Assembly: GCA_017311185.1 (NCBI GenBank)
Contig: JAESUZ010004520.1
Location: forward strand, 248,001 to 312,000
Source of the DNA: Proteles cristata cristata
Taxonomy: Eukaryota > Chordata > Mammalia > Carnivora > Hyaenidae
DNA: 64,000 nucleotides
Direction: 5' to 3'
Positions 24,323-36,490 of the stretch are shown piece by piece. The notes under the pieces were generated by a model. It saw only the letters and a list, made by a program, of their open reading frames with translations, was not told the origin of the DNA and made no database searches. Every line of letters begins with the position of its first letter. The first letter of the stretch is position 1. Both the position numbers and the translations under genes were made by a program.

Positions 24323-25462
24323 TATGTAGGAGGGAGAGGATGTTTGCAAATCTAACAAAGAATTCATCCATATCTACAATATATAAATAACTCTCAAACT
24401 CAGCAGAAAAACCACACAGTGAAATTATAAATTGGGCAAAAGTAATGAACAGATACTCCAGTAAAGGTGATATACAGATAGTAAATAAGGACAGGAAAAG
24501 ATGTTCAACGTCATTAACATTAGGGAAATACAAACTAAAACCACTATGTGATATTACTTCATACCTATCAGAATGGCTAAAATAAAAATAACAGTAACAA
24601 AATACTGGGAAAACTTAACAACTCATTATTAGTGGTTAGAATGTAAAATGGTATAGCCCTTTGGGAAACAATTTATCAGTATCTTTCAAAACTAAACATA
24701 CTTTTATTATATGACTCTGTAATCACACTCTTGTGCATCTATCCCAGAGATATAAAAATGTATATTCACACAAAAACCAACACACAAATGTTCATGCCAG
24801 CTTATTTGCAAACCTCAACCTGGAAATGACCTAAATATTCTTCCGTTCATAAATGGTTAAACAAAATATAATATATCCATATCATAGAATGTAAAATTCA
24901 TCAATAAGGAGAAGTGAACTATTGCTACACACAATAACTAGAAGTCTCAAAGGAATTAAATTGAATGAAAAAAAAGCCAGTGCCAAAAGTTTACATACAA
25001 TATGTTTCCATCTGTATAATATTCATTAAATGACAAAATTATTGAGATGGTGAATAGATTCATGGTTTCCAGGTGTTAGGAATGAGTAGGGAGGAAACTA
25101 TGTAGATAAAAAGCAGTAGTAATATCAGGGAATCTTGTAATCGGTGATGAAACAGTGTTGTATCTTAACAGTGGTGATGGTTATATAAATCCACATATGT
25201 CATAAAATTGTATAATCTATTCAACAACAAAAAATGGGTGAGTGTAAAATGGGTAAAATCTGCATAAAATCTGCAGATTATACCAAATTTCTGCTTTTTG
25301 TATATTGTACTATAGTTTTTACAAGGTGTTACCATTTTGAGGGGAACTGGACATAAGGAACATGGGATTTTCCTCTATAGTTTTGTTTTGGTATTTATTT
25401 ATTTATTTATTTATTTTTACTACTTCCTGTGAATCTGTATTTCAAAAATTTTTTTAAAAAGT
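24323..25462 (+). mobile_element. Old L1 3' end (ORF2 C-terminus and 3' UTR)
   Basis: Sense L1. 'attagggaaatacaaactaa', 'catacctatcagaatggcta' and 'tgttcatgccagcttatttg' come from the region encoding the ORF2 C-terminus. The 3' UTR continues to 'ctgtgaatctgtatttcaaa' and a degraded A-rich tail. Frames are broken by many stops. A (TTTA)n run lies in the UTR at about 25391-25418. Confidence 0.82.
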
Positions 25463-26322
25463 AGTAAATGATATGGTATTCAGAGTAAAGAAACAAGAGG
25501 TAATTTCATGGAAAAAAAAAAGAAATGGAACTTTAGTAAGGATTTGGCTTGTTCAAAGTTGAGAGGGCTTCATGTTGGTAGAGGGACCTTAATAAAGACT
25601 ATATGTAGATGGAAGTGTTTAAAACATGGAAGTCACGTGAAGTAATTCTTTTGGAATAAGTTTTGGGTCAATGAAGAAGTGAGAGATAAATGTTTTGGAA
25701 TCTAGGTCAGGCTTAGACATTATGGAACTTCAAATGTTAGGATAAGAAGTATACCTTTAAGTTTGGAGCTGATAGTCATGGAAGGTTTGTGTGATGTTAA
25801 GTAAAATGATTAAAGCTATGCTAAATGGATTCAAGATAAAGTAAACATACAGAAGAATCTGTGAAGGCTGCTTCAGTAACATAGATGACAGATAATGAGG
25901 TTATGCTAAATCAAAATAGATTGGATGAAAATGAAATCTGTCATTTATAAGAATGATTGGCTATAGGGTGAATGAAAAAAGGGATTGAACTTGTGACTCT
26001 TGAGATGTGTCTGTAAGGAGAGAAGAGCACTGATGAGTATCAAAGCTGTTTATACTGTAAACCCAATTTACATGTGGTCTCCCAGAAATAGTTTTTTGAG
26101 GTTCATTTGGGAGAGGGAGTATTTACTAAACCAACATGTATATGCTGGTATGATCATCAGTGAAAGTGTTATTATTTCACAGATGACAAGAAAAAAAAAG
26201 AAAAGAAAGAACAAATGCATTTCTTTTAGCCTATGGTGTATAAATATATCACAGAGGAGTGAATATTTCACTCACTTTATGTTCATCTATGTTCTATTAG
26301 AACATTTATTAGAATTTTTTTT
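25463..26322. other. Unassigned AT-rich DNA
   Basis: No feature is supported. The 123-codon plus frame at 26000-26371 ends in the ATC repeat and SINE and is not a gene. Confidence 0.4.
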
Positions 26323-26342
26323 ATCATCATCATCATCATCAT
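26323..26342 (+). repeat. (ATC)n run
   Basis: Six to seven ATC units directly before the outer SINE of the nest. Confidence 0.95.
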
Positions 26343-26708
26343 TTGAGAGAGAGAGAGAATCCTTTTTTTAAAAAATTTTTTAATGTTTATTCAATTTTGA
26401 GAGAGAGAGAGACAGAGCGTGAGCAGGGAAGAGCAGAGGGAGAGGGAGACACAGACTCCAAAGCAGGCTTCAGACTCTGAGTTGTTGGTATAGAGCCTGA
26501 CACGGGGCTCGAGCCCACAAGCCATGAGATCATGACCTGAGCTGAAGTCAGATGCTTAACCAACTGAGCCATCCATGTGCCCCGAATCTTAAGCAGCTCC
26601 ATGTCCCATGCAGAGTCCTATGCAAGGTTCGATCTCACAGCCCTGAGATCATGATCTGTGCCAAAATCAAGAATCAGACGCTTAACTGACTGAACCATCC
26701 AGCTCCCC
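26342..26708 (-). mobile_element. Older carnivore SINE split by a younger SINE
   Basis: Outer element of a nest, in reverse orientation. Its GA-rich tail side is at 26342-26361. After the inner SINE it resumes at 26584 and ends with the head complement 'ctgaaccatccagctcccc'. The 'gttcgatctcacagcc' wording is diverged, in keeping with greater age. Confidence 0.85.
26362..26583 (-). mobile_element. Felid SINE inserted in an older SINE
   Basis: Inner, better conserved reverse-strand copy from its T-rich tail to 'gagccatccatgtgcccc'. The short repeat 'gaatcctt'/'gaatctta' at its edges is consistent with a target duplication. It has the same orientation as the host SINE. Confidence 0.92.
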
Positions 26709-27370
26709 TAGAATTTCCTTGTTAATGATATAAACTTGAAATAAATATGTGTATCTTATCATATTTAAATATGAAATTGACAGACTTTGAAATTAGTCTG
26801 GATATATCATCAGAATGTGAACTCTGAAATACCATTTATGTCCCTATGTTATGAGTTACAGGGAGAGGAATAGTGCAGTTTTTGAGAGACCAATATTAAT
26901 ATGTTATTTACCTTTTGGTTTTTTAGATAACACACTCTACTTTCAAAATACTATAGAAAATAAATGCTAGTAAACTGAAGAATACTCTACCTACCTTCCT
27001 ATTTCCTAAACAAGTACTGAACTTATTAAACTCAAACTCTTTCCTTCTCCTTATTACATATCAATAGGACATAACACTATGTATCACATATCTTTTAATT
27101 TTATTATATTTAAGGTAATTCATTCCTTTTCACCAAATCTTTATGTGTACATGCAGGCTTCTGCAGAGCACTGAAGATGATCTCTATGTTACATCCTGAA
27201 GCAGCTACTTGAAGAGAAATTATAAAAATCACAGCAAAACATAATCTTTTGTCACAATTGAAAGCACAGGTTGAAAGAGTGAAACTTTTCATGAAATCAA
27301 TACTGTGTATGAAGTATATGGATAAACATCTGCTGTTTACACATATGTAATATATATATATATTTGTGGA
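26709..27370. other. Unassigned AT-rich DNA
   Basis: Holds a short TA run near 27348-27362. No gene is supported. The reverse 60-codon frame at 27110-27292 is not recognised. Confidence 0.4.
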
Positions 27371-27880
27371 TGATACTTCCCCTTAAGGAAGCAGAATTTG
27401 CCACCCCAAAATATGCCTCTTTGACACAAATATTGTTTGGAGCTGATTTTTAAGAAATATCAGCCATAGAAAAGGTTTTGAAAATGAGTAGAAGTTGCCC
27501 TTTTGTAAGACATTTACATAGAAAGGAATTCTCTATTTGTGAGGGTGCCTCCCTCTTAGTACCAGGGAGAGAAGGATGATCAAATCTCTAGAAATTCTTA
27601 TCAGTGGAGAAGGCAGGAATTTAACTGTATAACAGTAATACCTATGATTTATCTGATAACCTCCCACACATGGCTCTCACCCTCCTCAATATCGTTCTTT
27701 GGTCTTAAACCAGAGATAGTATTTAAAGTGGTGACTTGGACCATTTCAGGGAGTTACTCTGAAGTTTTGCTGGGTCTCTCTTATATATACAGGAGATATG
27801 CATGTTTTGATACTTCTGTTTGTTTTTCTCCTGTTGATTTAGCCTTTTCCACAGGATTAGGGTGGGTGGAGTAAATGAGA
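27371..27880 (+). mobile_element. LTR, plus orientation, same family as 31.1 kb
   Basis: Begins near 'ggaagcagaatttgccacc' and runs through 'ccaaaatatgcctctttgac', 'aaaggttttgaaaatgag', 'tctagaaattcttatcagtg' and 'agtatttaaagtggtgactt' to 'tttctcctgttgatttagcc'. These match, in order, the complement of 31110-31653. The right edge is uncertain. No viral coding sequence is adjacent. Confidence 0.75.
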
Positions 27881-27915
27881 GATCTCAGCCAAAAATCTTG
27901 AAGAGCAGAGGAAAA

Positions 27916-29066
27916 GTTATTTTTCCTCCCATACAAATCAAACCTAAGATTTCCCATTTCATATGTAAGAGAAAAATGCCATTAATACAGATAAGTAAAA
28001 TCCTTGAAAAGTTTTCAACCTCTGTTCTCATTTTAATTGTCTCTGAACAGTATGAGCTGGTAGAACAGGTGTTTTTCTTAATATTTTCTGTTTTGAGGCT
28101 TATTAATAAATAGCTTAACAAGCTAGAAGGAATTGTAACAAAATATTACTTACCAATGTCAGAGTTTTTAAAAATTTCAGAATGCTACCAAAAGAAAGCC
28201 ATTTATGAACATTTTATTGCATATAAATTTAGAAACATGATTTTGATGACATGGATTTGAGTTGAGGAAATTTGTCATCTCTTTTTTTTTTTATTTACTA
28301 AGAATAGTGATATGTCAGACATATACTTTGAAACCACTTTGAAACTTCTTTGACTTACAAAGTTTCAAATATGAAGACAGGAGATTTGGTAGAAGAATTA
28401 AAGAAAAAAAAAACAGCTGAGAGAATTAAATTAGGACTTACAGAATGTAATGACTAGGCAGGTAAGTATAAGAGACCTAGAAATGCAAGATATACAGAGG
28501 GACCTGAGAAGAAAGTATAGATTCAGAAAAAAAAATTCTATAGATGTAGGCCCAATCGTGATGTTCTGGGTGTTTGAGTATGATATTTACATGAATATTT
28601 GCTTCAATATTTGCTTTTCTCAAATCATGACACTTATAATGTCATTAAAATTAATAATCTATAATATAATCCTGCAAAAATAATTAGAACATTGAAATGA
28701 GTATCCAGGTAACTCATATTTATTCAACTAAAAAAATTACCTTGTTTCTATTAAGGTTTTATTTCTTTTTTCAGTGTTTTGGGATAACTGTGTGCAATAA
28801 TTCTGCAGACACTTTAAAGTAGATTCATTCTAAAGCAAATATTCATACAAGGACATTGGGTGTAAAGTAGTCTATCTCCAATGTTATCCAAGGAGGTACA
28901 AGTAAGAGAATAGTAAAGTTAGACAGAGAATGGAGAAAAGCCAAGAACATATATAAATGAGTAGATTATCACTATAAGCAACAGAGCTCAAACACATAGG
29001 GAGTCACATAAGAGACTATGTGGAACACACCTTCAAATTGCCCCCACAAAAGGATGGGTATGCTAT
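27916..29066. other. Unassigned AT-rich DNA
   Basis: No gene or young repeat. The short ORFs at 27862-28121 and 28450-28683 are unrecognised and lie in AT-rich sequence. Confidence 0.4.
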
Positions 29067-29510
29067 TGTTGGGAAGGAAGAATTTCACTACCCTTCAAGT
29101 TCCTTCTAGCTGGACTAAGAGCTAAATTGTCCTGATACAGAGTAACAGAAGAAAATCAAATTTAATAACATATGTACAGGGAATCCACACAGATAAAAGA
29201 CATTCCAAAGACAATCAGACCACATGCTGCTTATATGGGCTAAGGAGAGGTGTAGTATTCTAAGGATACAAAGGCAAGAAAGACCATTAGCAAGAAAGTG
29301 AAAGGAGATGTTTATAAAACAAAGGTTGTCCTATGATGTAGATAAGTTTTTAGGTAAAAGGGAAACTCTGTTAATAGTTATCTTCCTGATATTACCAGGC
29401 AGTTGAACATGATAGTTTCTTCTGAATATGCTGCTTTTTAATTGCTTTTAACACAAAATGATGTTAATGCCAACATGGCCCATCTTGGGGTGGTCTGCCC
29501 TTGGCTTTGT
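29067..29510 (-). mobile_element. LTR, reverse orientation, same family as 17.2 kb
   Basis: Left edge 'tgttgggaaggaag'. Matches 17245-17929 through 'gaaaatcaaatttaataaca', 'atgcttatatgggctaagg'-type sequence, 'gatgtagataag', 'ccaggcagttgaa' and 'tttaacacaaaatgatgtt', without the SINE that splits the 17-kb copy. The right edge is approximate. Confidence 0.72.
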
Positions 29511-30097
29511 ATTAGTGAAGGTTGTCCTTGGGCCATTGCCTCCTTCACCCTTCTAGATTCCACTTGGGCATAGCAAGCAATGCCCTGCAGTACATGAGAG
29601 AACCTTCCCCCAAATTCCTAACTAAGGAATGGAATAATTCAGGCATTCACTAGGAAGCTGCCAGCATTTCCAAACTGTGTACCTATAATGCTACCACAAC
29701 TTCAGGTAATTCATATGGGCCACAAGGATATGAAAGAAGGCATCAACAGTATCTGGTACAATTGATGATTACACATTTAAAATCTAATATAGAATCACCA
29801 GGGGTTGAAAAATAGTATATTTACTTTCTTAAGATAAACTCTTGAGTTTAATAATGTAAAATCTGTGATAAACTGATAAATCCATGGATTTTTTTTTTCA
29901 CATCATTGTGTAGGCAAACAGTTTATAGGGATCTGGATGTACATTAAATGTTGGTGTGACTGAGGTTTGAAGAACTTAGTTTCTCCTGGGAAGGTACAGA
30001 AGAAATACAATAAAAGCAATTTTTTTCTTACTTCTTTTCGAGTCATAAATGTCTAGCACATCATTTGCCAGGAATCAACTTTGTGCTAGAGAAATCT
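29511..30097. other. Unassigned DNA
   Basis: Nothing recognised. The GC-richer 150 bp after the LTR could be further LTR or internal retroviral sequence, but I cannot show it. Confidence 0.35.
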
Positions 30098-30114
30098 GCC
30101 TACTTTTACTGTTA

Positions 30115-30290
30115 TTTAAAAATGTTTATTTATTTTGAGAGAGAGAGAGAGAGAGAGTGAGCAGGGGGAGGGGCAGAGACATAGAGAGAGAATCCAAACC
30201 CAGGCTCTACGCTCAGGGCCAATGCAGGGATCAATCTCAAAACCATGAGATCATCACCTGAGGGTAACTCAAGAGCCATCAAGGCACCTT
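30115..30290 (-). mobile_element. Felid SINE with internal deletion
   Basis: Reverse-strand copy shorter than usual: the segment around the 'gagctgtcagcacagagcc' motif is reduced. Flanked by 'gcctacttttactgtta' (30098-30114) and 'gtctacttctattgttg' (30291-30307), a target duplication with a few differences. Confidence 0.92.
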
Positions 30291-30664
30291 GTCTACTTCT
30301 ATTGTTGTCAAAAACAGACTTTGACGTCTATCCTCCAGAGCCAAAATATATAACATGAAAACAAGTTTAGGTATAAAGGGGAACAGTAGCTTTTTTCTTT
30401 GCCAGACAAAAGAGGCCAGAGGAAGGGATTGGGGATTTTATAGGGAAATACAGGATCTAGTTGGTTTCAACAGGAATTATATACATGTTGCCAGACTCTT
30501 TCCTTAGGTTTTCAGGATGGTACTGAGTTCCTGAAACAAAAGACTTAGGAAGGAGGGATGAAGGTTTGCATAAAAGAGGAAAAAAGTTACCCAGTTTAAA
30601 ATTGATCCTCCATAAGCATTAATGCTGCCATTTTGATTTTTGTTCAACCGTATGGATTTTTTTA

Positions 30665-30878
30665 ATTCTTTTTTTTACATTTATTTATTTTTGAGAAACA
30701 GAGAGATAATGCATGAGTGGGGGATGGGCAGAGAGAGAGGGAGACACAGAATCCAAAGCAGGCTCCAGACTTTGAGCTGTCAGCACAGAGCCCAACGTGG
30801 GGCTCAAGCCCAGAAACTATGAGATCATGACCTGAGGTGAAGTTGAATGCTCAACCAACTGAGCCATCCAGGTGACCC
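30665..30878 (-). mobile_element. Felid tRNA-Lys SINE
   Basis: Reverse-strand full copy from 'acatttatttatttttgag' to 'gagccatccaggtgaccc'. The flanks 'tcaaccgtatggattttt' (from 30643) and 'tcaactttatgcttttaa' (from 30879) look like an aged target duplication. Confidence 0.93.
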
Positions 30879-31109
30879 TCAACTTTATGCTTTTAAACAG
30901 TTTCATTACCATGGAAGTTAAGTACCTTAGTGTGTTGAATTTTCTTAAATGTAATGAAAAAAAAGTTTTATTACAAAAAACTGGTCAGAATTGTGTCCAA
31001 TAAATAGAAATCAATATAACACTTGCACTATGCAAGAAGACATACAGAAGTAATATGTAAAACAAGTACATCTGTTATTCAGCGTGAACTTCAAAAATAC
31101 TCATAATAC

Positions 31110-31653
31110 TGTAGGAGCAGAAAAGTTTACCCTTCTTCCCTTTTAGGTTCTTTGGCCAGTCTAATAACTAAATCAATACGAGACAGGAAAACAGGAGTTA
31201 AAAACAGGTTTATTAACATATATACCATCTTGTATACCTGGGAGAGACCCAGGAAAACCTAGTAACTCTCCAAAATGGGCCAAGGTGTCACTTTAAATAC
31301 TATCTTCAGCTAAAAACAAAAGAAAAGTGGGAGCGGGGAGTAAGTTATGAGAGGATGCCAGGAAAAACATAGTAACAAGGGTAAGGTGGCTATGTAGATT
31401 TAAACTGCTGTCTTCACCACTGATAAGAGTTTCTAGAGGTTTAATCATTATTCTTTCCCTGAACACAGTTAAGGAGGCACCCTCACCAATGGAGAGTTCC
31501 TTTATAAATGTAAATATGCTTTACAAAAGGGTAACTTTTGCTCCCTTTTCAAAACTTCCCCTGGGTCTACCTTTTCTTAAAACTAACAGTTTAAAATAAT
31601 CCTCATGCCAAAGAAACATATTTTGGGGTGGCAAATTCTGCTCCTCTTCAACA
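31110..31653 (-). mobile_element. LTR, reverse orientation, inverted relative to 27.4 kb
   Basis: Terminal inverted bases 'tgtagg' on the left and 'cttcaaca' on the right define a 544-bp LTR. On the minus strand 'ttaataaacctg' provides a polyadenylation signal near 31210. It aligns with 27371-27880 in the opposite orientation. No perfect target duplication is seen, which suits an old insertion. Confidence 0.78.
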
Positions 31654-32406
31654 CTTTGTGCTTAAAATGAGAGAATGTCTGTGTTCACAACATTGCTAGG
31701 TACTCTTTAAACTATGGAATTACTATTTCTTTAAATTCAGTGAGAAGAGCTGAATGTTCATCAAGGCAAGTAGGAAACTTCATGCAAAATTTCTCAGTCA
31801 TTTTAATGGAAATTCTGTATTTAACTCCCCTAGTTCTCAATAAGCACGTCTCTTAAGATGCTTTAATCTATTTAGTTGTTTTTGAAGTTTGATATTTCTT
31901 CTATGAAAATGGCTTTGCTATTGAGTTGTTTTTATTCAATTCTGAAGAAGTGAAGCATAGCCATTTTATTCTCATTTTAAAGAAATGCCTTTTAAAAATA
32001 CATCAAAAAGGCAAATACCATTAATGAATAACACTAGAAATTTGAAAATCCAATAAAATGTAATAAGCAAGTTTCTTGCAAGTATCAGAATATGCATGTG
32101 TATGTCTGTATTATATATCTGTATCTGTATGCATCCTTCAATATTAACACATTTATCTTTTTGCAAAAACAAAATAATAATGAGTGTTTGGCAAAAGAGA
32201 ATAGATTTTTAAAAGGAAATAATCAGAACAGGCTATGACCATTTTTTTTTCAAAACAAAAGGTACAAATTTTCTGATTTAAAAGATCTTTGATTACCAGT
32301 ATTATGGTGGGAATGAAAAATGACACTGCCACATTGAAAAACAGAATGACAGCATCTTCTAAAGTTAAGCATTTATCTACTCCTAAGTATTCATTTAAGA
32401 GAAAGA
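31654..32406. other. Unassigned AT-rich DNA
   Basis: No gene recognised. The reverse frames at 31972-32425 are hydrophobic, AT-driven and unrecognised. Confidence 0.4.
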
Positions 32407-32818
32407 AAAATATATGACTACACAAAGATGTGTATGTAAATGTTCATAGCAATTTTATTGAAAATAATCAAAACCCAGAAACCATCCAAATGCACATCAA
32501 CTTGTGAATGTATAAACAAATTTTGTATCTCCATGTAATGGAATACTATTCAGTGCAAAGGAATAAACTACTGATAAGATATCAAATTGGTTGAATCTCA
32601 AGAGCAACATACTAAGTTATAGAAGCCAGATATGAAAAACTGTGTGCTTATATGAAATTCTAGGAAAATAAAACCTATGGTAACAGAACAGGGTGATTGA
32701 AATGTTCTAATTCATGAATAAAAGGCTACTTACATGATTTTATTCATTTGCCAAGTCATGTAGAATTATACACTTAAAACTGAAGAATTTTACTGAATAT
32801 TTATTTCACCTCAAAGAA
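32407..32818 (+). mobile_element. Old L1 3' end
   Basis: Sense L1: 'aatgttcatagcaattttat', 'aaaccatccaaatgcacatc', 'catgtaatggaatactattc' and 'agaattatacacttaaaac' are the ORF2 C-terminal region and 3' UTR of old L1 elements. It is non-coding now. Confidence 0.82.
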
Positions 32819-32829
32819 GTGACTGTGCA

Positions 32830-33120
32830 CCAAAGCATATCAATGTGTAATTTCAGACCTCTAGGACAAAGAGAAAATACTAAAAGGCTTCTGGAAGGAA
32901 AAATCAAAACAAATCAAACAGAAGATATGCAAAAGATTAGTTTAACTGAAATTTAGAATTTTATGCAGGAATAGACTTCCGACATCAAATTTTGTAACTA
33001 AATGATTTACCAATAAAAAGATAGAATAAATTGTTTCCTGACTTGCAAAAAGCAAAAACAACATCAAATCAATTTTTCCGGTGCACCTTTTCCAAAAATA
33101 TTCTGGCTGATGTCTTACAA
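32830..33120 (+). mobile_element. Possible old L1 fragment (different part)
   Basis: 'gacaaagagaaaatactaaa' and 'aggcttctggaaggaaaaat' resemble the same L1 region seen at 12.2 kb. Since L1 3' sequence ends just upstream, this would be a separate insertion. Similarity is weak. Confidence 0.4.
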
Positions 33121-34750
33121 TAAGTGATAAACCAAGAACATACTTAAATTGCTATTGTAGCAAAAAAGGGATCAAATACTGGGATATAGAAGATGGATTT
33201 CAAGGAGTTGAAGTTATTGCATTTGGGTGATGGGCCTAGAAAGCAGCAAGTTCCAACTGCAGCATGAGCAACTCGAGTTCTGATATGATATTAATTAGAA
33301 TTTTTCAAAGAAGCAGAAAGCAGTTTGTATAATCCATGTCAGAAAGATTTGAATAGATGGAGTTAGAGGCTAGCATATTTGTTTGGAGACATTAAGAAGT
33401 GATGGTCAGGAGGCATACCACTTAAGGGCTCAGCCTAAAAGGTGCTAAATGCAGAAATGTTCCTGCATAAGCATGAAGCCACTGATATTCTCAATTTAAG
33501 GAAGGTCTTGAACGTTCAGTTTGTCTGCAGAAAGTCTGTGGACACCATAGTGCTCCTTGCATAGGCCCAAGCATTTCACTATAAAAACTTCCTTGACTAA
33601 CATCCTGTCCTTGCCTTTCCTTGTGCCTTTGAAATCTTACATGAGTACTTACTTGCTCATTCTAACCTGGAACCATATGAGTAAAAAAAAATATTGAGAA
33701 ATGTAGGTCTTGGCCTGTCTTCTCAATTGTAGAATAGAGTTTTGAGGCATTTGTAGTGATATAGAGTTAACAGAACTGATGTCTTCCAGCAAAAAAAATA
33801 ATTGACATCAGAAAAATTTTCTTTTATGCTAGAATTCGAAGTTACATTTGAAAGCTGATATCATTCAATGAATAAAAAATAAATGAAAACAAGAAATTAA
33901 TGACTAACTCCAAGAAAAGCAAAACTTGTCCAAGAAATGAAAAAAATAATTGAATTTAATGTCACTTTGCAATATAAACCTTAAATTTTGACTTAACCAA
34001 AAATTTATTTTTAACTATACATGAACAATGGAAAAGAGAATATTATTTCTGTGTTAGTTGGGAGTGGCAGCAAAATGAAACCCTAAATTCTTTCATAATA
34101 AACACTAATAAATGATGTCTAACATTGGAAAAAAAATAATAAGACATAGAAACACTGCTGCAGTTTACCTGACATTTAGTGATCGACAGACTTGCTGCCT
34201 CCAAGATGGTATGGATCTCAGTCTTTGCGTATACCCCTTTGAGCACTGCATGACTCTTCCTTATATTATTCATAGGTTACTTAGAATTTGTTTTGCCAAT
34301 CCTGCATTACCCTAATCCCAGTTACAGTTATTAATTCTTCATATTACATTCCTTGTTATTTGTTTCAATTACTCTGTGGTTTCTGTATCTTTTTTAGATC
34401 TTAATTGATATATCCATTAAGATTAGCTTCTTAAAATATCATAAAAGTATAAAGTGAAATGCCATTTTGAATAAAAATTAAAACTCGCATGGCATGATGT
34501 TTTTCTGCAATCCAGATGTTTAAGCAAGAACAATCTAAGTTTTAAAAGAATATTCTTAATTATAATTCAAATACATTTGAGAAGTATATGATGGGATGAG
34601 TGAACACACTAACATAATTATCTGTTTATTGTAGTACTGCCCAAAGTTGCATAATGAGACATAAATATGCATCATCACTTTTGCTCAGTACAGGGTAAAA
34701 GTAATAACAGCAATAATAATATAATAATAATATTCCTGGAGTCCTTTTTT
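33121..34750. other. Unassigned AT-rich DNA
   Basis: No gene or young repeat recognised. Opposite-strand frames overlap at 34043-34315 without a family signature. Confidence 0.4.
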
Positions 34751-34764
34751 AAAAAAGCGGACTA

Positions 34765-34981
34765 GGGGTGCCTGGGTGGCTTAGTCTGTTAAGCGTCTGA
34801 CTTTCGCTTAGGTCATGATCTCGCAGTTTGTGGGTTCGAGCCCCGCGTCGGGCTCTGTGCTGACTGCCAGCTCGGAGCCTGGAGCCTGTTTCAGTCTGTG
34901 ACTCCCTCTCTCTGACCTTCCCCTGCTCACGCTCTCTCTCTCTCTCCTAGCAATAAATAAAACATTAAAAAATAAATAAAT
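34765..34981 (+). mobile_element. Felid SINE, first of a tandem pair
   Basis: Sense, well conserved ('ggggtgcctgggtggcttag', 'gttcgagccccgcgtcgggc'). Flanked by 'aaaaaagcggacta' (34751-34764) and 'aaaaaagtggacta' (34982-34995), one difference. It inserted beside the SINE at 34998, apparently within that element's own left target repeat. Confidence 0.96.
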
Positions 34982-34997
34982 AAAAAAGTGGACTAGT

Positions 34998-35212
34998 GGG
35001 GCACTTGGTGGTTCAGTCGGATAAGCATCTGACTCTTCATTTCTTCTCAGTCATGATCTCCTGATTTGTGATCAGGACTCATGTCAGATTCTGTGCTGAT
35101 AGTGTGGAGACTGCTTGGAATTCTCTCTCTCCCTCTTTTTCTCTCTTCACCTCTGCTCCTCACACCTCTGCCCTCTCTCTCAAAATAAATAAGTAAATAT
35201 TTAGAAAACAAA
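34998..35212 (+). mobile_element. Carnivore SINE, second of a tandem pair
   Basis: Sense copy, more diverged ('ggggcacttggtggttcag', 'ttgtgatcaggactcatgtc'). Its right flank 'aaaaaaggatactgt' (35213 on) resembles the two copies of 'aaaaaagtggactagt' to its left, giving three related direct repeats around two SINEs. Confidence 0.9.
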
Positions 35213-35227
35213 CAAAAAAGGATACTG

Positions 35228-36108
35228 TGTTGTGTAAGTTTCCCCTTACAGTCTATAAAAGTTGGGAAAAACATAACCAGTACATATTTAAACTCTTTTT
35301 GAAACTATATTATTGCAACAAAATTTTCCATCATATTCCTACTTTGGAGATTTTACTGCGTAAAGGTAATAAGCTTGATATTCTTCCCTAGTGTACTCAA
35401 AGACTGTCCAGTTGATTGAATGAGCTAATTGTTTTTCTTCCTGTCTTTTGGCAATTCAAACGGTTGTCTCACCTTCATGGGTTTTCATACTTCTTATGGA
35501 GGAGAAGGAAAATTAGAAGACAGTAAAAATAAATATTGCAAACTTCAAAATTGTTTATGCCTACACTCACTTGTACAGAATTATAACTATGTCCTTATAG
35601 AAGTCTAAAAATAAAATAGCTTATAAATCACTAATACCCTAGTTAAAATAAGAAAAATGCTCTAAAACATGGTTTAAAATTTTGAAGTATGAAAATTTCC
35701 AATGAAATTTTTGTGCACAGGTATTAATGTTATTTGGAATGCAAAATGTTGGCCTTTGTCTCAAATTATATTTTATTTTTTATCTGATTTGTTAAAAGTA
35801 ATATTTATCAAATTCAAATAAACTGATTATTCCATTAAAATTTGTAAGGTCTATGTAAATAAGTTTGCTATGCAAGTAAATTATAATGGTTTATATATAG
35901 GTAGTATAACAGAATTATGGAAGTGGAAAATTAAGCAACTAAAACTATCTAATACTACAATTGGTTAAATAGGTCAAAAAAGATAAATGGTTTTCTAGGC
36001 TTAATATAAATTAATGACAAGAAAGCACCATGATTCATTTTCTTATTATTCCAGTGCTCATTCCTTTATGCCACAATATCATGCATATATTCATTTATTG
36101 AATACATC
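35228..36108. other. Unassigned AT-rich DNA
   Basis: No gene or recognised repeat. Confidence 0.4.
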
Positions 36109-36490
36109 TATTACGGGCTAAGTTATGTCCCTTCATAATTTATATGTTGAAGTCCTAATTCCCAGTACCTCAAATGTGACAGTGTTTATATGTAGAACCT
36201 GTAAGGAGGCAGTAAAGAAGGTAAAATGAGGTCATAGGTATGTGTCCCGATCCAATATGACTGAGGTCTTTATAGGATAAGGCAGTTAGGATACAGACAT
36301 ACATGCACATGAAGGAAAGAGCATGTGAGACAAAGTGTGACATTTGCAGTTCAAGGAGAGTGGCCTTAGAACAAACCAAACCTGCCAACACTTTAATTGT
36401 AGACATTGAGCTGCCAGTACTTTGAGAAAATAAATTTCCGTTGTTAAAGCCACCCCATTTGTGGTATTGTGTTATGGTGATCCTAGGAAA
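36109..36490 (+). mobile_element. MLT1-like LTR (MaLR group)
   Basis: Sense LTR with the group's landmarks in order: 'gttatgtcccttcataattt', 'atatgttgaagtcctaattc', 'aaatgaggtcataggtatgt', 'ccaatatgactgaggtcttt', 'gagaaaataaatttccgttg' (polyadenylation signal) and 'gccaccccatttgtggtatt'. It is old and diverged, with no internal sequence. Confidence 0.85.
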
